The notes below the pieces were generated by a model. It had not been told where the DNA came from. It did not search any database and was given only the letters and a program-made list of their open reading frames with translations. From Streptomyces olivochromogenes (GTDB lineage Bacteria > Actinomycetota > Actinomycetes > Streptomycetales > Streptomycetaceae): a stretch of 64,000 nucleotides of DNA. Where the stretch lies: NCBI RefSeq assembly GCF_001514115.1, contig NZ_KQ948465.1, positions 1,043 through 65,042 of the forward strand. Reading direction: 5' to 3'. The position numbers and the translations under genes were made by a program. Within the stretch, counting starts at the first letter, position 1. Each line of letters begins with the position of its first letter. Of this stretch, positions 17,594-25,402 are shown one piece after another.

Positions 17594-18955
17594 CTACCCG
17601 AGGAGCGCGTCCGGCTTGCCCTTGCTGCGCGGGCGTTCCTCGACCATCTTGCCCCACACGATCATGCGGTACTTGCTGGTGAATTCCGGCGTGCAGGTGG
17701 TCAGTGTGATGTAGCGGCCCGGCGCCGTGAAACCGGACCCCTGGGGGACCGGGTCCAGCACCTTCGTGTTCGACGGGGGCGTCGACGCCAGGATCGACGT
17801 CATCTTGTAGACGAAGTAGTCGTCCTGGGTCTCGACCACGATGGAGTCGCCGGGCTTGAGCCGGTTGATGTACCGGAACGGTTCTCCGTGCGTGTTGCGG
17901 TGCCCCGCGAGACCGAAGTTGCCGGTCTTGGCGTCCGGCATCGCCGTCTTCAGGGCTCCCTCGCCGTAGTGACCCACCATTCCGCGGTCAAGGACCTTCG
18001 TCTTGCTGGTGCCCTCGGCGATCGGAGCGACCACGTCCAGCTTCGGGATGTGCAGGATGGCGAAACCCTGCCCCGGCTCGAACGTCCCCGGACTCCGCTT
18101 GCCGCTCGCCCAGTCCTCCTGGAGGTGGTGCGCGGCACTGCCCGCCTGCTGGTGCGCCCGCACGTTCGACCACCACAACTGGTAGGTCACGAACAGCAGC
18201 ATCAGGACGCCGGTGGTGATGAACACCTCGCCGATCAACCGGCTGACGAGGACGGCCGCACCGGGTTTCCGCGCGCGCGCCGCCCGCCGGGCCTGAACAC
18301 GGCTCAGCGGCGCCTCAGCGGCCTTCTCCGCCGACTCCACCGACTCCTGGGCATCCTGGGACTCCTGAGGCTCCTGAGCCCCTCCGTGGCGCCCGTGGCG
18401 CCGCGCCGCCTTGCGCCGCGCCGCACGACCCCCGGGAGCGGGTATCCCCTCGTTCGTGGCCCGACCCGCCAACTGCTCGGCCCTGCGCCGCGCCTCGGAG
18501 ACCTCCGAGGCCCGCAGCGCCACGGTCTCGTCGTCCCGCTTCGGAGCCGCGCCGACCGGTTCGGCGTACCCGGGCATGGGTCTGGTGAGCGGTTCGCCGT
18601 AGGCGGGAGCAGGACCCTGCGCACCCCCCGGCGACCCCTGCCAGTTCCGCGCGTACCCCTCGGGGCCGTCCACGGCGTACTGGTGCTGTCCCTGCCCGGA
18701 CCACTCCTGCCCGAGCCCGCCCTCCGACACGGCGGCGGGCGGTACGTCGGCCGACGGCGGGGCGGCGTGCCGCCCGCCGGGCCGCGCGGCGGCCCTGGAG
18801 CCCGGCAGCGGATCGGTGAGCGGATCCGCGAGCTGCTCGACCGCGGCCTCGAACGCGCCGGGTCCCCCGTACGGCTGCTGCCCGTACGAGGACCCGTCGT
18901 CTCCAGTGCCGCCGTAGGCGGCGCCGGACTCGCGCTCGGGGCGCAGGGCGGTCAC
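17594..18955 (-). CDS. srtE1: Class E sortase with long disordered N-terminus (SrtE1-like)
   Basis: 453 residues from GTG 18955, chosen because it overlaps the stop of the amidotransferase gene in GTGA (18952-18955). Residues 1-235 are low-complexity, rich in Gly, Pro, Gln and Ala, then Arg/Ala. A membrane helix (VFITTGVLMLLFVTYQLWW) follows. The sortase domain has His in GLAGHRNTHGEPF, Cys in ITLTTCTPEFTS and Arg in KYRMIVWGKM. The long cytoplasmic tail is unusual for sortases and may be an interaction or regulatory region. Translationally coupled to the upstream gene. Confidence 0.92.
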   Translation of the reverse strand: MTALRPERESGAAYGGTGDDGSSYGQQPYGGPGAFEAAVEQLADPLTDPLPGSRAAARPGGRHAAPPSADVPPAAVSEGGLGQEWSGQGQHQYAVDGPEGYARNWQGSPGGAQGPAPAYGEPLTRPMPGYAEPVGAAPKRDDETVALRASEVSEARRRAEQLAGRATNEGIPAPGGRAARRKAARRHGRHGGAQEPQESQDAQESVESAEKAAEAPLSRVQARRAARARKPGAAVLVSRLIGEVFITTGVLMLLFVTYQLWWSNVRAHQQAGSAAHHLQEDWASGKRSPGTFEPGQGFAILHIPKLDVVAPIAEGTSKTKVLDRGMVGHYGEGALKTAMPDAKTGNFGLAGHRNTHGEPFRYINRLKPGDSIVVETQDDYFVYKMTSILASTPPSNTKVLDPVPQGSGFTAPGRYITLTTCTPEFTSKYRMIVWGKMVEERPRSKGKPDALLG

Positions 18956-19590
18956 GCCGTGGCCCTGCCCACCACCGGGGCGAGCCCCACCGACCTCGCC
19001 ACGGCACCCTGGTCGCCGCACTCCACCAGCCAGTTGGCGAGCATCCGGTGACCGTGCTCGGTCAGCACCGACTCGGGATGGAACTGCACACCCTCGACCG
19101 GGAGTTCACGGTGGCGCAGCCCCATGATGATCCCGTCGTGGGTACGGGCCGTGACCTCCAGCTCGGCCGGCACGGTCTCCGGCTCGGCGGCCAGCGAGTG
19201 ATAGCGGGTCGCGGTGAAGGGGGACGGCAGTCCGGCGAAGACACCTCTGCCCTCGTGCTCCACCAACGACGTCTTGCCGTGCAGCAGCTCGGGCGCCCGG
19301 TCCACGACACCGCCGTACGCCACCTGCATCGACTGCATGCCGAGGCAGACGCCGAAGACGGGGACACCCGTGTCCGCACAGTGCCGGACCATGTCGACGC
19401 AGACGCCGGCCTGCTCGGGAGCGCCGGGGCCGGGTGACAGCAGTACGCCGTCGAATCCGTCCTGGGCGTGCGCGGTCGAGACCTCGTCGTTGCGCAGCAC
19501 CTCGCACTCGGCGCCGAGCTGGTACAGGTACTGGACCAGGTTGAAGACGAAGCTGTCGTAGTTGTCGACGACGAGAATCCGCGCGCTCAC
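18952..19590 (-). CDS. Class I glutamine amidotransferase (anthranilate/aminodeoxychorismate synthase component II, TrpG/PabA)
   Basis: 212 residues from GTG 19590, chosen because it overlaps the stop of a small upstream gene and restores the family start SARILVVDNYDSFVFNLVQYL. The nucleophile Cys is in VFGVCLGMQSM and the His-Glu pair in VQFHPESVLTEHG. It releases ammonia from glutamine for aminodeoxychorismate or anthranilate synthesis. No component I gene is nearby. The setting, coupled by 4-nt overlaps to a membrane peptide upstream and a sortase downstream, is conserved in Streptomyces and does not suggest tryptophan synthesis, so a folate role is more likely. Confidence 0.92.
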   Translation of the reverse strand: MSARILVVDNYDSFVFNLVQYLYQLGAECEVLRNDEVSTAHAQDGFDGVLLSPGPGAPEQAGVCVDMVRHCADTGVPVFGVCLGMQSMQVAYGGVVDRAPELLHGKTSLVEHEGRGVFAGLPSPFTATRYHSLAAEPETVPAELEVTARTHDGIIMGLRHRELPVEGVQFHPESVLTEHGHRMLANWLVECGDQGAVARSVGLAPVVGRATA

Positions 19591-19748
19591 TGGTTGTTCA
19601 CCGTCACATCGTTGAAGGGGAGCAGCGGTTCGGCCCACGGAAAGACGTACTGGAAGAGTACGTAGACCACCGCGAGGACGAGCACGAGTGAGATCAGCGC
19701 CTTCACCCATGCGTTACCCGGCAAATGCCGCCAGATGAAGCCGTACAT
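19587..19748 (-). CDS. Small single-pass membrane protein, 53 residues
   Basis: The complement strand from ATG 19748 reads MYGFIWRHLPGNAWVKAL, then a hydrophobic helix (ISLVLVLAVVYVLFQYVF), and ends PFNDVTVNNQ. Its TGA overlaps the GTG of the amidotransferase gene, matching the other tight overlaps of this operon. Strand, codon usage, the single membrane helix and the overlap support a real gene. No function is known to me; an assembly partner for the neighbouring sortases is only a guess. Confidence 0.8.
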   Translation of the reverse strand: MYGFIWRHLPGNAWVKALISLVLVLAVVYVLFQYVFPWAEPLLPFNDVTVNNQ

Positions 19749-19821
19749 GCTGTCCCTTCCGTCGCATCACGGCACCAGAGCCACGCCCTACACCATCGGA
19801 CCCACGCCGTACGGGACCAGA

Positions 19822-20562
19822 CTAACGGCGTAGCGCCTGAGGTTTCCCGGCCTCCACGGGCTGCGTGGAATCCAGGTGAGCCCAGACGATCAGCCGATGG
19901 CTGTGTCCCCACTCCGGATCGCACGTGGTCAGCGTGAGATAGCGGCCCGGAGCCGTGTACCCGGACTTACGTGGCACAGGATCGATCACCTCAACGTCCG
20001 TGGGCACTGTTTTGTAAGGGCCTTTGTCGATCCGATACGTGAACCAGGTCGTCCCGTCGGTCAGCACCACCGCGTCCCCCCTGCGCAGCTGGGGAAAGTC
20101 CTTGAACGGGTCGCCGTACGTGCGCCGGTGCCCCGCGACGGCGAAGTTCCCCTCCTGCCCGAGCTGGGCCGTCCCCCGGTAATGCCCGAGCCCCTTCTGC
20201 AGGACGCTCGTGCCGGTGCCTTCGAGTACGGGCTTGTTCCACGTGAAACCAAGGCGGGGGATGTACATCACCGCGAAGGGCTTGCCGTAGGCGTAGGGGC
20301 CCGGGGCCTTCGGGCTCTCGGTCGTTCTCGCCGTCGGCGTCTTCGGGTTCCCGGTCGCCGGGGTGGTGGTCGGAGGGGCCTTCGACTGCTGCGCGACCGA
20401 TCCCTTCGACCACTGCTTCTGGAGCTGGTCGATCTGGTGGTTCATCTCGCTGTCGGCCTTCACGCCCGTCCAGAACAGGACGTAGACCACGAAGAGCACG
20501 ATGAGCGTGCCGATGGTGATGCACAGTTCGCTCACTGTCCGGACGAGCACTCGCACCGACAC
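19822..20562 (-). CDS. Class E sortase, third copy
   Basis: 246 residues from GTG 20562. A membrane helix at the N-terminus (ELCITIGTLIVLFVVYVLFW, about 11-30) is followed by a Thr/Pro linker (about 60-85) and the sortase domain: His in FAVAGHRRTYGDPF, Cys in LTLTTCDPEWGHS, Arg in HRLIVWAHL. It has the same fold markers as the two sortases downstream but an Asp after the catalytic Cys region (TTCDP, not TTCTP). First gene of the leftward group. A 13/14 match to parS (20236-20249) lies inside it. Confidence 0.92.
   Translation of the reverse strand: MSVRVLVRTVSELCITIGTLIVLFVVYVLFWTGVKADSEMNHQIDQLQKQWSKGSVAQQSKAPPTTTPATGNPKTPTARTTESPKAPGPYAYGKPFAVMYIPRLGFTWNKPVLEGTGTSVLQKGLGHYRGTAQLGQEGNFAVAGHRRTYGDPFKDFPQLRRGDAVVLTDGTTWFTYRIDKGPYKTVPTDVEVIDPVPRKSGYTAPGRYLTLTTCDPEWGHSHRLIVWAHLDSTQPVEAGKPQALRR
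20236..20249. other. parS-like site, 13 of 14 bases
   Basis: GTTCCACGTGAAAC within the third sortase gene, one base from the parS consensus. About 21 kb from oriC, within the range where Streptomyces parS sites cluster. Confidence 0.5.
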
Positions 20563-20591
20563 GGGACCCCCAGCGGCAGCTGCTTAAGCCA

Positions 20592-21371
20592 CTACTCCAC
20601 AGGTTTTGCGTAGTGGAGATCCACTGTGCCCGAGTAGCCGGGAAGAGTCACCGTCCCGTTCTCCTCGACTTTCCAGCCGAGCCCGTAGACGTTGACGTAC
20701 ACCATGTAGTTCTGGATCGCCGGAGAGTCGGCGAGGGCCTTCTGGAGCTTCTGAGGGTCACCGATCGCGGTGATCTTGTACGGGGGCGAGTAGACCCGGC
20801 CCTGGAGGATCAGGGTGTTGCCGACACAGCGCACGGCGCTGGTGGAGATCAGCCGCTGGTCCATCACCTTGATGCCCTGGGCGCCGCCCAGCCACAGGGC
20901 GTTCACCACGGCCTGCAGGTCCTGCTGGTGGATGACCAGGTAATCGGGCTGCGGCTCGGGGTAGCCGGGCAGCTTGGCCGTGGCGTTCGGCGGCGCGTCG
21001 TTGAGGGTGACCGTGACGGCCTTGCCCTTGAGCTTCTGGGTGCCGGTGTTCTTCTCCAGCGCGGCGAGCTTGGCGGTGTCGGCCTTGCTGCCGCCGTTCT
21101 CCCGCCCGGCGAGCGTGTCGACCTCGTCACGCAGGACGCCGTTGGACTCGTCCAGCGACGCGTTCTTGTGGCTGCGCTCCTGAATGAGGTCGGAGAGCTT
21201 CAGCAACGACGCGTCCGTGCGGATATTGGTGCCCTTGGCCGTGTTGAAGCTGGTGAAGAAAATCAGCCCGGCGAGCGCGAAGACGGCGACGGTGAGTACA
21301 CGTACGGGCCGGAAACGGCGCGTAACGGCAGGACTCGAACCCGTCCCGGGGGAGTCGGCAGAATTGCTCAA
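20592..21371 (-). CDS. DUF881 family membrane-anchored protein
   Basis: 259 residues from a TTG at 21371, supported by AAGGAG 12 bp upstream and by the fitting start MSNSADSPGTG. A membrane helix (VLTVAVFALAGLIFFTSF, about 25-42) is followed by a coiled-coil-like stretch (DASLLKLSDLIQERSHKNASLDESN region). The DUF881 domain includes VTVTLNDAP, YLVIHQQDLQAVVNALW and QGRVYSPPYKITAIGD. Function is unknown; in actinobacteria DUF881 genes lie beside crgA and division genes, as here. Confidence 0.93.
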   Translation of the reverse strand: MSNSADSPGTGSSPAVTRRFRPVRVLTVAVFALAGLIFFTSFNTAKGTNIRTDASLLKLSDLIQERSHKNASLDESNGVLRDEVDTLAGRENGGSKADTAKLAALEKNTGTQKLKGKAVTVTLNDAPPNATAKLPGYPEPQPDYLVIHQQDLQAVVNALWLGGAQGIKVMDQRLISTSAVRCVGNTLILQGRVYSPPYKITAIGDPQKLQKALADSPAIQNYMVYVNVYGLGWKVEENGTVTLPGYSGTVDLHYAKPVE

Positions 21372-21513
21372 CGTACCCTTATCTCCTTCGGCGCCGCGGA
21401 AGCACTACGCTAACGGACGCCCGGGGGAGCGCTCAGTGTCCCCTTGTACGCTGCCCCGGAGCCCGCCCCAGTTCCCTGCGCGGCCACGCAGCGCATCGAC
21501 AGGAGAGACCCTC

Positions 21514-21768
21514 GTGCCGAAGTCACGTATCCGCAAGAAGGCCGACTACACGCCGCCCCCGGCGAAGCAGGCGACCAACATCAAGCTGACCAGCCGCGGC
21601 TGGGTCGCACCCGTCATGCTGGCCATGTTCCTCATCGGCCTCGCCTGGATCGTCATCTTCTACGTGACGGACGGCTCGCTGCCCATCGACGCCCTCGGCA
21701 ACTGGAACATCGTGGTCGGCTTCGGCTTCATCGCGGCGGGATTCGGCGTCTCCACGCAGTGGAAGTAG
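21514..21768 (+). CDS. crgA: Cell division inhibitor/coordinator CrgA (WhiP)
   Basis: 84 residues from GTG 21514, with AGGAGAG upstream. It begins MPKSRIRKKADYTPPP and has two membrane helices (WVAPVMLAMFLIGLAWIVIFYV and WNIVVGFGFIAAGFGV). Size and sequence fit CrgA, which restrains FtsZ ring formation and coordinates growth and septation in Streptomyces aerial hyphae. Divergent from the DUF881 gene. It is followed by a cluster of DnaA boxes. Confidence 0.95.
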   Translation: MPKSRIRKKADYTPPPAKQATNIKLTSRGWVAPVMLAMFLIGLAWIVIFYVTDGSLPIDALGNWNIVVGFGFIAAGFGVSTQWK

Positions 21769-21780
21769 CTCTGCCCAGGG

Positions 21781-21992
21781 TTATCCACTGAGTTATCCAC
21801 AAGAGTTTTCCACAGGTGGAAAACTAAGACGATCTGTGGATAACTCATCCGGGGTTGACGCCGGTGTGACTGACCTATCGGGATCCGCAAACCTGTTCGC
21901 CCCCTGTCCGACCTGCGAAAACTCGGGTCAGTGACAGGGGGCACAGCTGTTCCCACACAGCGTGCACAAGATCCGCCACGGTCTGTGGACAA
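21781..21992. promoter_or_regulatory. DnaA-box cluster outside oriC
   Basis: Six boxes or near-boxes: TTATCCACT (21781), TTATCCACA (21793), TTTTCCACA (21806) on +; and on the complement TTTTCCACC (21815-21823), TTATCCACA (21835-21843) and TTGTCCACA (21984-21992). Five lie within 63 bp. It sits about 19.5 kb from oriC in the 21769-22032 spacer. A DnaA-titrating cluster near oriC is known in S. coelicolor (from memory, reported as H69); this looks equivalent. Confidence 0.75.
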
Positions 21993-22032
21993 CACCGCTC
22001 CCCAGGGCTTCTCAAGTGAGCCGAGCGGTACC

Positions 22033-22944
22033 TCAGGTGAGCTGAGCCGTCCTGACCAGCGTCGCGACGACCACCGCGGCCAGGACCACGGCGCACACCC
22101 CGTACTGGATCAGGGTCCGCCGCTCGCGCGGGGCGTGGACCATGGCGTAACCGACGACGACACCGCCGACGAGTCCGCCGATGTGGGCCTGCCAGGCGAT
22201 GTTGCTCCACCCGAAGGTGAAGATCAGGTTGATCACCAGCAGGGCGATCACGGGGCGCATGTCGTAGTTGAGCCGGCGCATCAGGACAGCGGTCGCGCCG
22301 AAGAGGCCGAAGATCGCGCCGGAGGCGCCCAGCGAGGGCTGGTTCGGCGCGGCGACGAGATAGGTGAGCGCGCTACCCGCGAGACCCGAGACGAAGTAGA
22401 GGGCGAGATAGCGGGCACGGCCGAGGGCCGCTTCCAGGGGGCCGCCGATCCACCACAGGCTGAGCATGTTGAACAGGATGTGGATATAGCTGCCGTGCAG
22501 GAACATCGCCGTCAGCATGCGGTACCACTGGCCCTCCGCGACGCCCTCGACCGAGCCGAGCAGCGGGACGTACGCGCGGCCGATGAGGTCGAAGCGGTCG
22601 GTGAAGCGGTCGCCGAGGGACAGCTGGACCAGGAAGACGGCGAGGTTGAGCCCGATCAGGATCTTGGTGAGGAGCCGGGGGTCCGCGGTGACGGTGCCGC
22701 CCGCGAGGGTGCGGGGCTGCGAGGCCGACGGCGCGTGGCCCGTACCGGAGCCGGCGCGGACGCACTCGGGGCACTGGAAGCCCACGGAGGCGCTGATCAT
22801 GCACTCGGGGCAGATGGGGCGCTCACAGCGGGTGCAGCGCACGCCGGTTTCGCGATCCGGATGCCGGTAGCAGGTGGGCAGGGCCTGGGCGTCCTGATGC
22901 CCCTGGTCCTGCGGGCCCTGCGGGTTGCCTGGCGCCTGGTCCAT
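22033..22944 (-). CDS. Rhomboid-family intramembrane serine protease with N-terminal zinc-ribbon-like motifs
   Basis: 303 residues from ATG 22944. Residues 24-65 carry CYRHPD, CTRCERPICPEC and CPECV, a B-box/zinc-ribbon-like metal site. About six membrane helices follow, with the rhomboid markers WYRMLTAMFLHGSYIHILFNM, catalytic Ser in SLGASGAIFGL and the His in WQAHIGGLVGG. It cleaves substrates within the membrane; the substrate is unknown. Actinobacterial rhomboids with this zinc motif sit beside ppiA and crgA. Upstream lies a hairpin at 22978-23009. Confidence 0.93.
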   Translation of the reverse strand: MDQAPGNPQGPQDQGHQDAQALPTCYRHPDRETGVRCTRCERPICPECMISASVGFQCPECVRAGSGTGHAPSASQPRTLAGGTVTADPRLLTKILIGLNLAVFLVQLSLGDRFTDRFDLIGRAYVPLLGSVEGVAEGQWYRMLTAMFLHGSYIHILFNMLSLWWIGGPLEAALGRARYLALYFVSGLAGSALTYLVAAPNQPSLGASGAIFGLFGATAVLMRRLNYDMRPVIALLVINLIFTFGWSNIAWQAHIGGLVGGVVVGYAMVHAPRERRTLIQYGVCAVVLAAVVVATLVRTAQLT

Positions 22945-22977
22945 GGGGTCCCCTCAATCCGGTCGTACGCAATGCAC

Positions 22978-23009
22978 CGCCCCGCCCATCCTTACGGATG
23001 AGCGGGGCG
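22978..23009 (-). terminator. Hairpin between ppiA and the rhomboid gene
   Basis: 14-nt arms (22978-22991 and 22996-23009, one mismatch) around TTAC. It follows the leftward cyclophilin gene and probably ends its transcript. Confidence 0.75.
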
Positions 23010-23073
23010 TTTGGTTCCCTGCGGGAGCCCTCGGGACCTTCGGGTCCTTGGGTCTCAGCCTTCGTCCCGGCCT

Positions 23074-23136
23074 TCGCGGGGTTCAGCCCTCGCGAGGTTC
23101 AGCCCTCGCGGGGCGGGGCTCAGCCCTTGCGGGTCT
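23074..23136. repeat. Short tandem repeat at the 3-prime end of the cyclophilin gene
   Basis: GTTCAGCCCTCGCG occurs twice and is followed by the related GGCTCAGCCCTTGCGGG, with a spacing of about 17-21 bp. The last copy contains the stop codon (complement of 23120-23122) and final codons of the gene. Confidence 0.65.
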
Positions 23137-23653
23137 CGACGACGACCGACTCGATGACGACGTCGTTGACCGGGCGGTCGGTGCGTGGGTTGGTCGGGGT
23201 GCTCACGATGGCGTCCACGACCTTCTGGCTGGCCGCGCTGGTGACCTCGCCGAAAATGGTGTGCTTGCGGGTCAGCCAGGCCGTCGGGGAGACGGTGATG
23301 AAGAACTGCGAGCCGTTGGTACCGGGGCCGGCGTTGGCCATGGCCAGCAGGTACGGCTTGTCGAAGGCGAGCTCCGGGTGGAATTCGTCCTCGAACTGGT
23401 AACCGGGGCCGCCGGTGCCGTTGCCCAGCGGGTCACCGCCCTGGATCATGAATCCGCTGATCACCCGGTGGAAGACCGTGCCGTCGTAGAGCTTGTCGGT
23501 GGACTTCTCACCCGTCTCCGGGTTGATCCACTCACGCTCGCCCGTGGCAAGCTCGACGAAGTTCCGGACCGTCTTGGGCGCGTGGTTCGGCAGAAGCCGG
23601 ACTTCGATGTCGCCTTGGTTGGTCTTCAGGGTGGCGTAAAGCTGCTCAGCCAC
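23120..23653 (-). CDS. ppiA: Cyclophilin-type peptidyl-prolyl cis-trans isomerase
   Basis: 177 residues from GTG 23653, with GGAAGG upstream; a longer in-frame ORF has no ribosome site. The cyclophilin core is complete: FHRVISGFMIQGGDP, GTGGPGYQFEDEF, ANAGPGTNGSQFFIT and HTIFGEVT. No signal peptide, so cytoplasmic. It speeds proline isomerisation during folding. Conserved neighbour of crgA and the rhomboid gene in actinobacteria. Confidence 0.95.
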   Translation of the reverse strand: MAEQLYATLKTNQGDIEVRLLPNHAPKTVRNFVELATGEREWINPETGEKSTDKLYDGTVFHRVISGFMIQGGDPLGNGTGGPGYQFEDEFHPELAFDKPYLLAMANAGPGTNGSQFFITVSPTAWLTRKHTIFGEVTSAASQKVVDAIVSTPTNPRTDRPVNDVVIESVVVETRKG

Positions 23654-23965
23654 GATCTGCCTTCCGTTGCCTTCTTTTGACCCCCCGATCCTCGCACGGA
23701 CCGGGCCGCGCGTCGCTCGACCACCACCTCCGAGCGAATATCCGGGTTCGCCCTTGCGGAAATCCCGTCGAGTCCTTGCGTGCGCGGGACGCGAAGCGAC
23801 GATCCGTGGCATTGTCGGCGACAAGCTCCTGTTGCCCCGTATGCCCTATCTCGCATGCCTCGCGGCCCCTCGGGGGGCATGATCTCGAACAGGGCGGAAA
23901 GGTGAACCGTGCCCCCTTTGGGGTACTCGAACGCCCCCGTACGCCACCGAGGAGGAGGAAAACCC

Positions 23966-24652
23966 GTGACCCGCATTGACAGCGTGCGCGCCGCGACCGG
24001 CTCGGCGAAGGACAGCGTGCTGCACGCCGCGGAAGTGGTGGCGCCTTACGCCGACACGGCCAAGGACCGGGCCTCGTACTACGCGAACGAGGCACTCGTA
24101 CGGCTCGCGCCCAAGGTGTCGCTGGCCGCAGAACAGGCCCGCGTCCAATACGGCGCCCATCTCGCGCCGCGCCTTGAACAGGCCCGTACGCATGTGCCGC
24201 CGAAGGTCGACCAGGCCGCCGTCCGTACCCGGCAGGCGGCCGTGCAGGCCGCCGAGTACACCAGGCCGAGGATCGAGCAGGCGGTGGCCGCGGCCCAGCC
24301 TGTGCGTGAGGAGGCCGCGTCACGTGGTGTGGCGGCGATCGCCGCGCTGCGCGGACAGGTCTCGCCCCAGGAGATCCAGAAACTGGTCCGCAAGCACGAG
24401 CGGCGCGCGAAGGCCGGCCGCGTCGCCAAGGGGCTGCTCGTTCTGGGGATTCTCGCGGGCGGCGCCTTCGCCGCCTGGAAGTGGTGGGACAAGCAGGCCA
24501 ACCCCGACTGGCTGGTGGAGCCGCCCGCCGCGACGGAGGTGCCCGAGGCGGGCCGTCTGTCCTCGGTCGACGGCACCGGCCTGTCCGACCTGGACCCCGA
24601 GGTCCAGGCCAAGCAGGCCGAGGAGGAGACGGACCGCGACGACCGCCTCTGA
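23966..24652 (+). CDS. DUF5324 family protein
   Basis: 228 residues from GTG 23966 with GGAGGAGG upstream (MTRIDSVRAATGSAKDS). Residues 1-150 are an Ala-rich helical region with heptad-like spacing (AKDRASYYANEALVRLAPK), like apolipoprotein or LEA-type helices. A short hydrophobic segment (GLLVLGILAGGAFAAWKWW, about 160-180) and an acidic tail follow. It belongs to a Streptomyces-type family of unknown function. It is probably membrane associated; no enzymatic motif is seen. Confidence 0.85.
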   Translation: MTRIDSVRAATGSAKDSVLHAAEVVAPYADTAKDRASYYANEALVRLAPKVSLAAEQARVQYGAHLAPRLEQARTHVPPKVDQAAVRTRQAAVQAAEYTRPRIEQAVAAAQPVREEAASRGVAAIAALRGQVSPQEIQKLVRKHERRAKAGRVAKGLLVLGILAGGAFAAWKWWDKQANPDWLVEPPAATEVPEAGRLSSVDGTGLSDLDPEVQAKQAEEETDRDDRL

Positions 24653-24688
24653 CCCGGACCAGGGAAACGAGCCCTGAGCAAGGGCAAC

Positions 24689-24740
24689 AACATCGCCGTG
24701 GGGCAGGAGACTTGAGGGTCTCCTGCCCCACGGCGATGTT
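24689..24740 (+). terminator. Strong terminator (23-bp stem)
   Basis: Perfect 23-bp arms (24689-24711 and 24718-24740) with a 6-nt loop after the DUF5324 gene. Its right arm runs into a parS-like site. The rest of the 24653-25147 spacer holds a 9-bp repeat (about 24747-24800, unit GGAACCGGC), an AT-richer patch at 24910-24955 and the tRNA-Ala terminator; no gene is supported. Confidence 0.9.
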
Positions 24741-24751
24741 TCACGTGGAAC
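24738..24751. other. parS-like site, 13 of 14 bases, abutting a terminator
   Basis: GTTTCACGTGGAAC, one base from the consensus. Its first three bases are the last three of the terminator right arm. Confidence 0.5.
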
Positions 24752-25105
24752 CGGCGAAACCGCATGAACCGGCGGAACCGGCGGAACCGGCTGAGTGGAA
24801 CCGAACGACGGACCCGTGGGCGCGGCACGGAAACCAGCCGATTTACGTCTTCCGCCACGATGACGTTTGCAACGACCGATGCTCACAACATCCACACAGA
24901 CCCTCTTCACCCTGCGCATTGCCATGATTACGCATATCTGCTTATAGCAGCTCACGCGAGGCTCCGACGGTGACGCAGACGGCCCCCGCGCCCTATCGAT
25001 CACCAGCGGGGCGCCGCCCACGCCCGCACGCAAGCCGATCGTTTGCGCAAACAACTGCAACGACTGCGAAGCCTGCCGCGTGACTCAGGTCACCGGAAAA
25101 CAAGA

Positions 25106-25139
25106 ACCGGCCAGCCGCCCTGAAGGGCGTCTGACCGGT
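25106..25139 (-). terminator. Terminator of tRNA-Ala
   Basis: Imperfect hairpin with arms 25106-25121 and 25124-25139, 9 nt downstream of the leftward tRNA. Confidence 0.6.
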
Positions 25140-25147
25140 CCGGGATG

Positions 25148-25220
25148 TGGAGCCTAGGGGAGTCGAACCCCTGACATCTGCCATGCAAAGACAGCGCTCT
25201 ACCAACTGAGCTAAGGCCCC
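25148..25220 (-). tRNA. tRNA-Ala (anticodon TGC)
   Basis: 73 nt on the complement strand: acceptor GGGGCCT with AGGCTCC, D-arm TAGCTCAGTTGGTAGAGC, anticodon loop TTTGCAT with TGC, T-arm AGGGGTTCGACTCCCCT. CCA is not encoded. Confidence 0.96.
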
Positions 25221-25351
25221 GGAAGACAGGCGTCCGGCCGGTGCAATCGGGTACCGGAGGGCGCCGCAGACCAGAGTACCGGGTCACCCCCGGGATCTCG
25301 CAAAAAGATTAGGGGTCCCCGTGGACGACCACTCTCCGTAAGATGCTCGAC

Positions 25352-25373
25352 GTGGTTCGCGACAGCGAACCAC
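25352..25373. promoter_or_regulatory. 22-bp inverted repeat in the leader of the HTH gene
   Basis: GTGGTTCGC (25352-25360) and GCGAACCAC (25365-25373) are perfect 9-bp complements with a 4-bp centre, ending 29 bp before the start of a DNA-binding protein. A self-operator or leader hairpin are both possible. Confidence 0.5.
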
Positions 25374-25402
25374 CGTATTTGGGGAAGCGATGGGGAGACG
25401 CA

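Noticed and set aside
24970..25081. A 37-codon frame from a GTG in the spacer before tRNA-Ala
   Set aside because: Low-complexity Arg/Pro/Thr sequence with no ribosome site.
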